Shown one piece after another: positions 34,181 to 42,022 of a stretch of 64,000 nt of DNA; within the stretch, counting starts at the first letter, position 1, and every line of letters begins with the position of its first letter. The notes under the pieces are model-generated. The model saw only the letters and a list, made by a program, of their open reading frames with translations, did not search any database and was not told where the DNA came from. The stretch comes from Nocardia neocaledoniensis (GTDB taxonomy: Bacteria; Actinomycetota; Actinomycetes; Mycobacteriales; Mycobacteriaceae): the NCBI RefSeq assembly GCF_029868625.1, contig NZ_JARWOJ010000330.1, forward strand, positions 1 through 64,000. Reading direction: 5' to 3'. A program made the translations under genes and the position numbers.

Positions 34181-34801
34181 ATGAGTGCTGCAGGAAGTCG
34201 TCGCGGCAGGCCGCCCGGCAAGACCGGCGCCGAATTACTGGCGGTGGCGCGGGAGGTGTTCCTGGAACGCGGGTTCGCGGGATCGACGATGGACGAGGTC
34301 GCCGCGCGGGCCGGGATCTCGAAAACCTCGCTGTATCGCGAACATCCGTCGAAGGCCGGCTTGTTCGCCGCGGTCGTCGAGCAGTGGGCGAGCGCCGGAC
34401 GCGACGCCCTGCGCCCCGCCCTCGCCGGTCTCGCGGCAGCCGAGGACGCGCGCGCGGGCCTGCTCGCGTGGGCGCGGATCGTGCGCGCCGGCGTCCTGTC
34501 CCCGACGGTGATGGAGATGCGGCGCCTGGTCACGGCGGAGGCGGCCCGGCAGCCCGAGGTCGGAGCGACGTACCTGCACAAGAGCTGGTTCAGGAACATC
34601 GGCGACCTCGCGGACGCACTCGCGGCGCTCGACGCCCGCGGCCTGTTGCGCGTCCCCGACGCGGCGATCGCCGCCGAACAGCTCACCTGGCTGGTCATCG
34701 GCGCGCCGCTGAACGCCCGGATGCTCGACGCCACCGCCGCCGTCCCGGACGCGCCGGACGCCGCGATCGACACCTTCCTCGCGGCCTTCGGTCCGCGGTG
34801 A
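34181..34801 (+). CDS. TetR family transcriptional regulator
   Basis: A 206-residue repressor. The N-terminus is basic (GSRRGRPPGKTGAELL, the AT-hook-like start common in this group) and the HTH is TMDEVAARAGISKTSLYREH (about 38-57). The C-terminal domain is of the AefR-like/TetR_C_7 kind (LHKSWFRNIGDLADALAAL). ATG 34,181 was chosen over GTG 34,172 because the basic motif follows directly. It is divergent from the DUF1761/DUF1905 pair, which it probably represses through the AGTACT repeats. Confidence 0.88.
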   Translation: MSAAGSRRGRPPGKTGAELLAVAREVFLERGFAGSTMDEVAARAGISKTSLYREHPSKAGLFAAVVEQWASAGRDALRPALAGLAAAEDARAGLLAWARIVRAGVLSPTVMEMRRLVTAEAARQPEVGATYLHKSWFRNIGDLADALAALDARGLLRVPDAAIAAEQLTWLVIGAPLNARMLDATAAVPDAPDAAIDTFLAAFGPR

Positions 34802-34884
34802 CGATGCCGACCGAAGCCGTGTTCGACCGCCGCGCGACCTGGCCCGCGCCGCGTCGGCGGCGGCGACGGCTCCGCCGCGCAGCG

Positions 34885-36252
34885 CTAATGCGGTTGGCGC
34901 AGTAGCGCTTCGACGGCGCGTTCGGCGCTCTGGACGGCGCTTTCCATCGTCGCCGACCAGCCGGTGCGGGTCCAGTCGCCCGCCAGCATGAGGTTCGGGA
35001 CCGAGGTGCGCTGGTCGGGGCGCAGGCTGTCGGTGCCGAGGACCTGGGAGAAGGTCGCCTTCGGCATCTTCACCACGTGGCCCGCCACCACCGTGGCTTC
35101 GGCGGCTTCCGGGTAGTAGCGGCGCAGCAGCTCCATCTGCTCGGTGACGATCTCCTCGTTGCTCCGATGGATCTGCTCGTAGGCGCCGCTGGTGGTCAGG
35201 CAGTACAGCCAGGTGCCGTCGGGGGTGCGGCCGTGCATGCGTTGCCGGTCGAAGACCTCGTCGATGACGCCGGTGCCGCCGATCAGCGCCTCCATGGCCG
35301 ACTTGGTCCGCAGCGGCCGGTCCAGGTAGAGGTTCGTGCTCACGATCGGGGTGACACCGAGTTTGTCGGCGGCGGCGTAGATCTCGGGGTGCTCCGGCAG
35401 GTCGTCGAGAAGACCGCCGATATTGGTGTTGGGCACCGCGCAGATCACCGCGTCGGCCGCGAGCACCGTGCCGTCGGCCAGCTGCACGCCGGTGGCCTTG
35501 CCGTCGGTGACGATGATCTTGCGGGCGACCGCGCGGAAGCGCACGTCGACCCCGTGACGTTCGAAGACCCGCTCCGCCCCGTGGACGTAGAGGGTGTCGA
35601 GATCCACGGTGGGATATCCGATGGTGACGGCCGCGCGATCCCGCACGCCGATCCGGATGCCGGTGGCCAGCACGTCGGCGAACACCTTCGCCGACTCCCG
35701 GTCGACCGGCTCCGCCGCGATCCCGAGCGCGAGCCAATCCCACAGCGCCTCACGCGCTTTCGCCGGCATGCCGACCCGCTGGAACCACTGGTCGGTGGTG
35801 AGGTCGGCGAGATCCTTCGGCTGCCACAGCGCCTGCCGGACCAGCAGCAGCGTGGCCCGCAGCGCGCGCAGCCGTTCCAGCGCGCTCGCGTCCGGGTGCG
35901 CGCCGAGCAAGGTGCGTAGCGCGCGGAAACCCTTGGTGTGCAACATGACCGCACGCCCACCGGGCCAGCGGAGACTTCCCGCTCCGGGGAACTCCACGTA
36001 CCGGCGGGTGCCGACGCTGTCCAGATACCGCCACAGGCTCCGGTAGCCGCTGGCCACGACATGCTGGCCGTTGTCCGGGATGTCGTTCACCTCGGGGACC
36101 CGCATCGCGTGCGTCCGACCGCCGAGCCGGGCGCGCCGCTCGAGCAGGGTCACCTGCTCGCCCGCCTCCGCCAGCCACACCGCGGCGGCCAAGCCCGCCA
36201 GGCCGCCCCCGATCACGACGAATCTCCGTGTATCGCTTGCCTCCACCACCAT
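34885..36252 (-). CDS. FAD-dependent desaturase, hydroxysqualene dehydroxylase/phytoene-desaturase-like
   Basis: A 455-residue flavin amine-oxidase-family enzyme. The FAD motif FVVIGGGLAGLAAAVWLAEA is followed by ERRARLGGRT, and the C-terminus has VPNLMLAGDWTRTGWSATME, the signature of squalene-associated (HpnE) and phytoene-desaturase-type enzymes. HpnE converts hydroxysqualene to squalene. No squalene synthase, HpnC/D or carotenoid genes are in the window, so the pathway is uncertain. ATG 36,252 (MVVEASD) starts just before the FAD fold. It is divergent from a zinc alcohol dehydrogenase. Confidence 0.83.
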   Translation of the reverse strand: MVVEASDTRRFVVIGGGLAGLAAAVWLAEAGEQVTLLERRARLGGRTHAMRVPEVNDIPDNGQHVVASGYRSLWRYLDSVGTRRYVEFPGAGSLRWPGGRAVMLHTKGFRALRTLLGAHPDASALERLRALRATLLLVRQALWQPKDLADLTTDQWFQRVGMPAKAREALWDWLALGIAAEPVDRESAKVFADVLATGIRIGVRDRAAVTIGYPTVDLDTLYVHGAERVFERHGVDVRFRAVARKIIVTDGKATGVQLADGTVLAADAVICAVPNTNIGGLLDDLPEHPEIYAAADKLGVTPIVSTNLYLDRPLRTKSAMEALIGGTGVIDEVFDRQRMHGRTPDGTWLYCLTTSGAYEQIHRSNEEIVTEQMELLRRYYPEAAEATVVAGHVVKMPKATFSQVLGTDSLRPDQRTSVPNLMLAGDWTRTGWSATMESAVQSAERAVEALLRQPH

Positions 36253-36335
36253 TGAGGCAATGTAAATCAAACTCTCTCTTTCTATCGAGGAACTGTCCGA
36301 TCGGTCCCTCCCGGCAGATTTTCCGGATTCTTGTA

Positions 36336-36353
36336 TGGACAGATGTCTGGACA
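36336..36353. promoter_or_regulatory. TGGACA direct repeats with overlapping dyad
   Basis: TGGACA occurs at 36,336-36,341 and 36,348-36,353, 12 bases apart, with the overlapping dyad ATGTC-TG-GACAT (36,343-36,354). It lies 49 bases before the alcohol dehydrogenase ATG and in the divergent gap to the FAD desaturase. It is a candidate regulator site; no regulator gene is adjacent. Confidence 0.4.
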
Positions 36354-36401
36354 TGGCAGATTCGGGGGTGAGAGCGTGTCGCCGAAATCGGGGAGTCGAG
36401 C

Positions 36402-37499
36402 ATGACGGCCGGACTGGAGATCATCGCCGCGGTATCGACCGGGGCCGACGCACCGCTGACCGTGCGGCGGCTGACGCTGCGCGCGCCGCGCCCGGACGAG
36501 GTGCTCGTGCGCGTACTCGCCTGCGGCATCTGCCACACCGACCTGACCGCCAGGGCCGCCGTGCCCGCGACCATGCCCATCGTACTCGGGCACGAGGGCG
36601 CGGGCGTGGTGGTGGCCGTAGGTGCCGAGGTGCACGGCGTCGGGGTCGGTGACCGGGTGCTGCTGACCTACCAGAGCTGCGGAGCCTGTCCGGAGTGCGT
36701 CCGTGGTCTGCCCGGATATTGCGCGCAGTGGGCGGTGCGCAACGCCGGACGGTTCGGCGTCGATTCGCCGCTGACCGACGCGACCGGGCCGGTGGTCGGG
36801 GCGTTCTTCGGGCAGTCGAGCTTCGCCTCCCATGTCCTGGCGACGCCACGCAACCTCGTGGTCGTCGATCCCGAGCTGGATCCGGTGCAGATCGCGGCGT
36901 TCGGTTGTGCGGTGCAGACCGGGGCCGGGGTGGTCGCCGAGGTGCTCGCCCCGGCGGAATCGTCGGTGCTGGCGATATTCGGTGTCGGCGCGGTCGGGAT
37001 GTCGGCGCTCATGGCGGCCCGGGCGCTCGGGGTCGGCACTGTCGTCGCCGTCGACCTGTCGCCGGAACGTCGCGCCCTCGCCACCGAGCTGGGTGCCGAC
37101 CTCACTCTCGACGGCGGGGCCGACGACGTCGCCGCGCGGATCGCGGCGCTGCCCGGTGGCGGCGCCACCCACGCGCTCGACACCACCGGTGCCGCGCCGG
37201 TGCTCGCGACGGCCCTCCGGTCACTGACCGCCCGTGGGGTGCTGGCGCTGGTCGGGCTCGGATCCTCGCCCGTGCCCATCGACGTCGCCGGGCTCATCGG
37301 CTGGGGGCAGACGCTGCGCGGCAGCATCGAGGGCGATGTGGACCCCCAGGTGTTCCTGCCCCGGCTGATCGGGTGGTACCGCCGGGGATTGCTGCCGATG
37401 GACAAGCTCGTGCGGGCCTATCCGGTGGAGCGGATCAATGACGCCGTGGCCGATATGGCCGCGGGAAAGGTGGTCAAGGCGGTGGTGACCTTCCCCTGA
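36402..37499 (+). CDS. Zinc-dependent alcohol dehydrogenase (aryl-alcohol type)
   Basis: A 365-residue medium-chain dehydrogenase. Catalytic zinc ligands are C44 (CGICHTD), H64 (GHEGAG) and probably the Cys in FGCAVQTGAG near residue 170. The structural zinc site is C93, C96, C99 and C107. The Rossmann motif IFGVGAVGMSALMAARALG with VAVDLS binds NAD. It is closest to aryl-alcohol dehydrogenases that oxidise benzyl-type alcohols. It is divergent from the FAD desaturase; no aromatic pathway genes are adjacent. Confidence 0.9.
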   Translation: MTAGLEIIAAVSTGADAPLTVRRLTLRAPRPDEVLVRVLACGICHTDLTARAAVPATMPIVLGHEGAGVVVAVGAEVHGVGVGDRVLLTYQSCGACPECVRGLPGYCAQWAVRNAGRFGVDSPLTDATGPVVGAFFGQSSFASHVLATPRNLVVVDPELDPVQIAAFGCAVQTGAGVVAEVLAPAESSVLAIFGVGAVGMSALMAARALGVGTVVAVDLSPERRALATELGADLTLDGGADDVAARIAALPGGGATHALDTTGAAPVLATALRSLTARGVLALVGLGSSPVPIDVAGLIGWGQTLRGSIEGDVDPQVFLPRLIGWYRRGLLPMDKLVRAYPVERINDAVADMAAGKVVKAVVTFP

Positions 37500-37587
37500 C
37501 TTCGGCCCGGGGAAGGTGGTCGGGTGCGTAAGTGAGCCGGTCGGGGGTATGCGCTGCGTACTTCTGTTGTCGATGATGGGAGGCGTC

Positions 37588-38202
37588 ATGGACGTCGACG
37601 AGAAAGTCTCGACCGGACACGGCGGACGGCTGCGGATGCCGCGCAGCCGGGGCGCGGTCGGTGGGCTCGCGGTGCTCCTGCTCGGTCTGTGGGGCGCGCT
37701 GATTCCGTTCGTCGGTCCGTACTTCGATTTCGCGTACACCCCCGACGAGCCGTGGGTCTGGTCGACGGCCCGTGGCTGGCTGCAGGTGCTGCCGGGTGTG
37801 GTGGCGATCGTCGGTGGGCTGCTCATGCTGATGAGCCGCAACCGGCTGGTCGCGAGTTTCGGTGGCTGGCTCGGCGTCGCCGCCGGCGCGTGGTTCGTCA
37901 TCGGGCCGTTCCTCGCCGCGCTGCTGCGCCTCGGCGATCTCGGCGAACCCGTCGCCACCTCGGACCTGAAGCGGGCACTGCTCCAGCTCACGTTCTTCTA
38001 CGGACTCGGCGCGCTCATCCTGTTCTTCGCGGCGACGTCGCTGGGACGGTTGTCGGTCCGCAGCGCTCGCGACATCGCCTTCGCCGAACAGGCCCGGGTC
38101 CGCGACCGTGGCACCGTGGTCGAGGAAACGGTGGCGACCGGCGACGATCGCTCCGTCACCCGTCGCATGCCACCGACCGGCGTCCGGCACCGTCCGGTCT
38201 GA
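37588..38202 (+). CDS. Four-helix membrane protein with charged C-terminal tail, unknown
   Basis: A 204-residue protein with four predicted membrane helices (about 24-44, 62-84, 88-112, 130-152) and a cytoplasmic C-terminal tail of about 50 residues rich in R, D and V. GGGAGG precedes ATG 37,588. No family recognised. It begins 89 bases after the alcohol dehydrogenase but has its own ribosome site and probably its own promoter. Confidence 0.7.
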   Translation: MDVDEKVSTGHGGRLRMPRSRGAVGGLAVLLLGLWGALIPFVGPYFDFAYTPDEPWVWSTARGWLQVLPGVVAIVGGLLMLMSRNRLVASFGGWLGVAAGAWFVIGPFLAALLRLGDLGEPVATSDLKRALLQLTFFYGLGALILFFAATSLGRLSVRSARDIAFAEQARVRDRGTVVEETVATGDDRSVTRRMPPTGVRHRPV

Positions 38203-38258
38203 GGGAACTCGGCGGGACGCTGCGGCGGCGACGCGAAGGGCTGGTCGCTCAGGGTCGG

Positions 38259-38501
38259 CTACAGCCGCGAGGTCCACTCCGTGGGCTCGAGCCCTTCGGT
38301 CCGGCGTAGCGTCTCCGCCGCGGCCTCCAGGCGCAGCAACGACTGGGGGGACAGGCCGGCGGCGCGGGCGCACAGGGCGCGCAGCGGGGTGTCGTGGAGC
38401 TGGACGACGAGGTGGGTGTCGAACACGGTCGCGTCGTCGGGGAGGTCGGAGCCGGGGGCATCGAGCTGGTGCGCGCGGGGGTGTGGGTGCGGGTTCTGCA
38501 T
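38259..38501 (-). CDS. Small hypothetical protein
   Basis: An 80-residue soluble protein: a His/Pro-rich N-terminus (MQNPHPHPRAHQL), an acidic linker, and a C-terminal helical part (ALCARAAGLSPQSLLRLEAA). AGGAG lies 8 bases before the ATG, and codon use is typical, which supports translation. Function unknown; the His-rich start could bind a metal. It is convergent with the four-helix membrane gene. Confidence 0.6.
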   Translation of the reverse strand: MQNPHPHPRAHQLDAPGSDLPDDATVFDTHLVVQLHDTPLRALCARAAGLSPQSLLRLEAAAETLRRTEGLEPTEWTSRL

Positions 38502-38718
38502 GGGACGCTCCTGTGCGGGCCTCGTGCCTCAGCCGCACTGCGTGCCGGCGAAGGTGATCGGGTGGGTACCTCGCCGATTCCCGGTTCGGCCGACGCCAAA
38601 CAGCGCGCTCCGCATGGTTTCACGAGTCCCGTCCATTCCGACAGACAGTAAAACCAGGGTATTTCACATTATCGGGCCTGGGCTAGGGTCGGCGCACTAC
38701 CCTTCACAGGAGTTCGAC
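38502..38718. promoter_or_regulatory. Intergenic region upstream of the tandem secreted-protein pair
   Basis: This 217-bp gap is divergent between the small hypothetical gene and the secreted pair. An AT-richer segment at about 38,645-38,675 (AGTAAAACCAGGGTATTTCAC, continuing CATTATC) followed by GGGCTAGGGTCGG is the probable promoter of the pair; no repeat or coding frame is convincing. Confidence 0.45.
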
Positions 38719-38982
38719 ATGAATCGTCTCTTCATCAAAACCCTTGCCGCCATGGCTCTTTCCACCGCGCTGGTGGGTGCGGCACTAGGTACCGCGCAGG
38801 GTGCTCCCGTCGCGCCGATCGAGGACTCCGGCTCCGGAGACTCCGGTTCCTCGCTGAAACCGCTGATCACCTTCCCGCTCGGCGCGCTCTACATCCTGCT
38901 CTGCGACGCGGAGCCGAACGGTCCGGTCTGCGCGCTGATCTACGAGATCGGCAGCGGCAGCAGCGAATCGGATCCGGCATGA
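38719..38982 (+). CDS. Small secreted protein, first of a tandem pair
   Basis: An 87-residue protein with a Sec signal (KTLAAMALSTALVGAALG, cleavage near AQGAP at about 29), leaving a mature protein of roughly 58 residues. The mature part starts with Ser/Gly/Asp repeats (DSGSGDSGSS) and then has PLITFPLGALYILLCDAEPN and GPVCALIYEIGSG, with two cysteines 12 residues apart. AGGAG precedes the ATG. It overlaps the next gene (ATGA), which encodes a protein of the same length and layout, so the two are paralogues made together. Confidence 0.72.
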   Translation: MNRLFIKTLAAMALSTALVGAALGTAQGAPVAPIEDSGSGDSGSSLKPLITFPLGALYILLCDAEPNGPVCALIYEIGSGSSESDPA

Positions 38983-39242
38983 GCGCGGGCACGCGGCGCC
39001 GCCTCGTCACCGCTGTCGCGGTAGTGGGCCTCGCGGCCGGAATCGGTTCGGCCCCGGCGCAGGCCGGCCCGATCACCGTGCTCCCGGTCGCCGACTCCGA
39101 CACCGGGTCGGCGTCGGGCTCCGCGCTGGTGGCCTGGCCGCTCGGCTTCCTGATGTTCGCCGCCTGCTTCGCCGACGGTGACAGCCCGGTGCACAATCCG
39201 CTCTGCCAGGCCGTCCTCGACCTGACCTCCGGCAGCACCTGA
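38979..39242 (+). CDS. Small secreted protein, second of a tandem pair
   Basis: An 87-residue protein: signal peptide RRRLVTAVAVVGLAAGIGSA (cleavage near AQAGP), then a Ser/Gly/Asp linker (DSDTGSASGS) and a hydrophobic Cys-containing end (AWPLGFLMFAACFADGDSP, then HNPLCQAVLDLTSGS). It aligns along its length with its upstream neighbour: same length, same WPLG/FPLG motif, two cysteines in similar places. The hydrophobic mature segment could insert in the outer mycomembrane or form dimers with its partner. A strong hairpin follows. Confidence 0.72.
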   Translation: MSAGTRRRLVTAVAVVGLAAGIGSAPAQAGPITVLPVADSDTGSASGSALVAWPLGFLMFAACFADGDSPVHNPLCQAVLDLTSGST

Positions 39243-39263
39243 TCCCCGGATCCGAACAGCGTG

Positions 39264-39293
39264 GCGCCGAGGGCACCGGGTGGCTCTCGGCGC
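39264..39293 (+). terminator. GC hairpin after the secreted pair
   Basis: GCGCCGAG (39,264-39,271) pairs with CTCGGCGC (39,286-39,293), and an inner CACC/GGTG can extend the stem. It lies 22 bases after the second secreted-protein stop. It has no T-run; probably a terminator of the two-gene operon. Confidence 0.55.
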
Positions 39294-39477
39294 GCGTGGG
39301 AGACGATCGTGCGCGCGTCGACCGAGTGGGTGACGTTTCGGTCCGAGGGGGCGGGTGCGGGCGGGGGTGGGGGTTTTGGTGCAGAATGCGAAGGTGAAAG
39401 TAGACCTGGAACGAGATGCGGGGTGCTGGCCGCTGTGAGATCGATGCGTGGCGCGACGCCTGTCCGCGGTTAGTTCG

Positions 39478-39939
39478 ATGTCGGATCAGGAAGCCGGGGC
39501 GGGGCCCGGCGGGAGCCGGTTCGACGCGGTCGAGCGGCTGCGCCGGAAGTGGGAAGAGTCCAAGGCCGCCGACGCGGGCGAGAGCGGCGCGTCGAACGTG
39601 GTCCGGCTGCCGAGGCTGCCGCGACGCGGCCGCACTGAGGCGAGCGAGGCCAGGCGCAGGCCGTGGTATCCGGAACCCGTGTACGATCCGGCGCCGACCA
39701 GACCGGTGACCAGGGCGGAGTTGCAGCAGGAAACCGGTGCGTGGCCGATCGACGGCTCGCCGCGCCGCGCCGCGTCGACGAGCGAGAGCACCGAGCGCGA
39801 CGCCGACGTGATCGACCTCGGCGCGTCACGCCGCCGGCGCGCAGGCGCGGACTCCGCGCCCGCAGTCACGCGGCCCCGGGTGAGCCCGCGCAGAGTCGGT
39901 CCGGGTGACCGCAAGCCGGGTGGCGACAGCGAGAGCTGA
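39478..39939 (+). CDS. Charged, probably disordered protein, unknown
   Basis: A 153-residue hydrophilic protein rich in R, E, D, P and S, with one probable helix near the start (RFDAVERLRRKWEESKAADA) and a middle motif RPWYPEPVYDPAPTRPVTRA. There is no signal peptide or membrane part. Codon use is typical. It starts at ATG 39,478 (MSDQEAG); the frame is open 10 codons further back. No family recognised. It is convergent with the GH15 gene, 5 bases away. Confidence 0.55.
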   Translation: MSDQEAGAGPGGSRFDAVERLRRKWEESKAADAGESGASNVVRLPRLPRRGRTEASEARRRPWYPEPVYDPAPTRPVTRAELQQETGAWPIDGSPRRAASTSESTERDADVIDLGASRRRRAGADSAPAVTRPRVSPRRVGPGDRKPGGDSES

Positions 39940-39944
39940 TCGCC

Positions 39945-41789
39945 TCACCGCTGGGTCGTCGGCGGCCGCGCCTCGGCCCGATCGAGTTCTTCCTCGAGTG
40001 CGAGTGCGGCGGCGATCAGGGCCAGATGCGTGAACGCCTGCGGAAAATTGCCCAGCTGCTCGCCCGACGGGCCGATCTCCTCGGCGAACAGGCCGACGTG
40101 ATTGGCGTAGGTGAGCATCTTGTCGAAGGCATAGCGCGCCTGCTGCAGCCTGCCGGTCCTGGCGAGCGCTTCGACGTAGAGGAAGCTGCACAGATTGAAG
40201 GTGCCCTCGGTGCCGCGCAGACCGTCGGGCGATGCCTCGGGGTCGTAGCGATACACCAGGCTGTCGCTGACGAGTTCGCGATCCATCGCCGCGAGCGTGC
40301 TCGTCCACATCGGGTCGGTGGGGGACAGGAAACCCATCCGGGGCATGAGCAACAGCGAGGCGTCGAGCACGTCGGTCGAGTAGTGCTGGACGAACGCCGC
40401 GCGCCGCGGATTCCATCCCCGCTCGACGATCTGCTGGAAGACGGCGTCGCGTTCGGCGGTCCAGCGGGCCACGTCGGCGGGCCTGGCCTGCGCGGTGGCC
40501 ATCCGGATGGCGCGGTCGAAGGCCACCCAGGTCATCAGCCTGCTGTAGGTGAACTCCTGCCGGCCGCCGCGGGTTTCCCAGATGCCCTCGTCCGGGCGGT
40601 CCCAGTGGTCGGCGAGCCAGTCGATGAGGCCGGTGAAGGTCCGCCACCCCGTGATGCCCGCCAGGTCGGTCGCCTGCGCCAGCGCGTCGGTCGCCTCGCC
40701 GTAGATGTCGAGCTGGATCTGGTCGGCCGCCCCGTTGCCGACCCGCACCGGCGCCGAGCCGCGGTAGCCCGTCAGGTGGGGCAGCACGATCTCCTCCAGT
40801 GTCGGGTCACCGTCGACCCGGTACATGATCTGCAGCGGCTCACCCGAGGCGGTGCCGCCCGCCTCGACCCGGTCGCGTAACCAGCGACGGAAGGCGAACG
40901 CTTCCTCGGTGAAGCCGAGATCGGTCAGGGCGCGCACCGACAGCGAGGCGTCCCGGATCCAGGTGTAGCGATAATCCCAATTGCGTTCGCCGCCGATCTG
41001 TTCGGGCAGCCCCATCGTGGCCGCGGCGATGGGCGCGCCGGTCGGGGCGTAGGTGAGCAGTTTGAGGGTGATCGCCGAACGGTTGACCATGTCGCGCCAC
41101 CGCCCGCGATAGGTCGACGAGCGCAGCCAGGTCTGCCAGAAGTGTCGGCAGTGGTCGAACTCGTCGGCGATCGCGGTCCAGCTCGGCGCCGGCGAGACCG
41201 CCGCACCGGCGGGCGCGGTGGTCAGCACGACGGCGGCGCGCTCGCCGGCGGACAGCGTGAACCGCGCGCCGACGTCCACCCCGTCGGCGTCAAGGACGAT
41301 CGGGTCGGTGGCCTGCAGGTGGAGATCGGCGACGGAGGAGCCGAACACGGCGGTGTGCTCGTCGACGGTGGTGAGGGTGTGCGTGGCACGGGCGTAGTCG
41401 AATCGGGGACGGCAGGTCAGGCTGAATGTCAGACGGCCCCGGACCACCCGGGCGACCCGGACCAGCCGATGCCGCTCGGCCGGCTCGGTGCCGGGGATCG
41501 GCGCCATGAAGTCGGCGACCTCGCCCACGCCGTCCGGCCCGGAGAACCGGGTGAGCAGCACGGCGGTGTCGGGGAGGTAGAGCTGCCGGACCGTCATCGC
41601 CTCGGCGGTGGCCTCGACCGCGAGCGAACAGTGTCCACCTTTCTCGCTGTCGAGCAGCGAACCGAACACACTCGGCGAATCGAATCGGGGAGCGCACCAC
41701 CAGTCGATCGTGCCCGCGGTCGACACGAGCGCGGCCGTCTGCAGATCACCGACGATGCCGTGGTCGTCGATCGCTGGATACGCGGACAC
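39945..41789 (-). CDS. Glycoside hydrolase family 15 protein (trehalase/glucoamylase type)
   Basis: An enzyme of about 614 residues with the N-terminal beta-sandwich and C-terminal (alpha/alpha)6 barrel of GH15. Signatures are NWDYRYTWIRDASLSVRAL (mid-protein, substrate-binding WIRD) and TEGTFNLCSFLYVEAL near the C-terminus, with a Glu expected to be catalytic. In mycobacteria and Nocardia, close relatives are trehalases that split trehalose to two glucoses in the cytoplasm; a glucoamylase-like role is the alternative. There is no signal peptide. GTG 41,789 follows GAGGAG; GTG 41,795 lies inside that site. Confidence 0.87.
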   Translation of the reverse strand: MSAYPAIDDHGIVGDLQTAALVSTAGTIDWWCAPRFDSPSVFGSLLDSEKGGHCSLAVEATAEAMTVRQLYLPDTAVLLTRFSGPDGVGEVADFMAPIPGTEPAERHRLVRVARVVRGRLTFSLTCRPRFDYARATHTLTTVDEHTAVFGSSVADLHLQATDPIVLDADGVDVGARFTLSAGERAAVVLTTAPAGAAVSPAPSWTAIADEFDHCRHFWQTWLRSSTYRGRWRDMVNRSAITLKLLTYAPTGAPIAAATMGLPEQIGGERNWDYRYTWIRDASLSVRALTDLGFTEEAFAFRRWLRDRVEAGGTASGEPLQIMYRVDGDPTLEEIVLPHLTGYRGSAPVRVGNGAADQIQLDIYGEATDALAQATDLAGITGWRTFTGLIDWLADHWDRPDEGIWETRGGRQEFTYSRLMTWVAFDRAIRMATAQARPADVARWTAERDAVFQQIVERGWNPRRAAFVQHYSTDVLDASLLLMPRMGFLSPTDPMWTSTLAAMDRELVSDSLVYRYDPEASPDGLRGTEGTFNLCSFLYVEALARTGRLQQARYAFDKMLTYANHVGLFAEEIGPSGEQLGNFPQAFTHLALIAAALALEEELDRAEARPPTTQR

Positions 41790-41999
41790 GGCCACTCCTC
41801 AGCGGACCTTGTGCGCCGGTAGCGGCGTCCAGGTGCGGTCGAGTACCGCGGCCCGCGGCGCATAGAGGCGCAGGGTGCGCGGATCGGCGGCCAAGACACT
41901 CATCGACCCCTCCATCGTCGGTAGTCCGTGCGGTCACCGCCGCCTCGGCGAAGGGGCGGTGACCGGTCAGGCCGACCTTAAGTGGCTGGGCGTGCGGAG

Positions 42000-42022
42000 A
42001 CCTCACCCGTTCAGGGTGAGGT
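42000..42022 (-). terminator. 9-bp hairpin at the end of the reductase gene
   Basis: ACCTCACCC (42,000-42,008) and GGGTGAGGT (42,014-42,022) are perfect reverse complements around a 5-base loop that includes part of the stop codon of the minus-strand reductase gene. It probably terminates the SDR-reductase operon. Confidence 0.6.
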
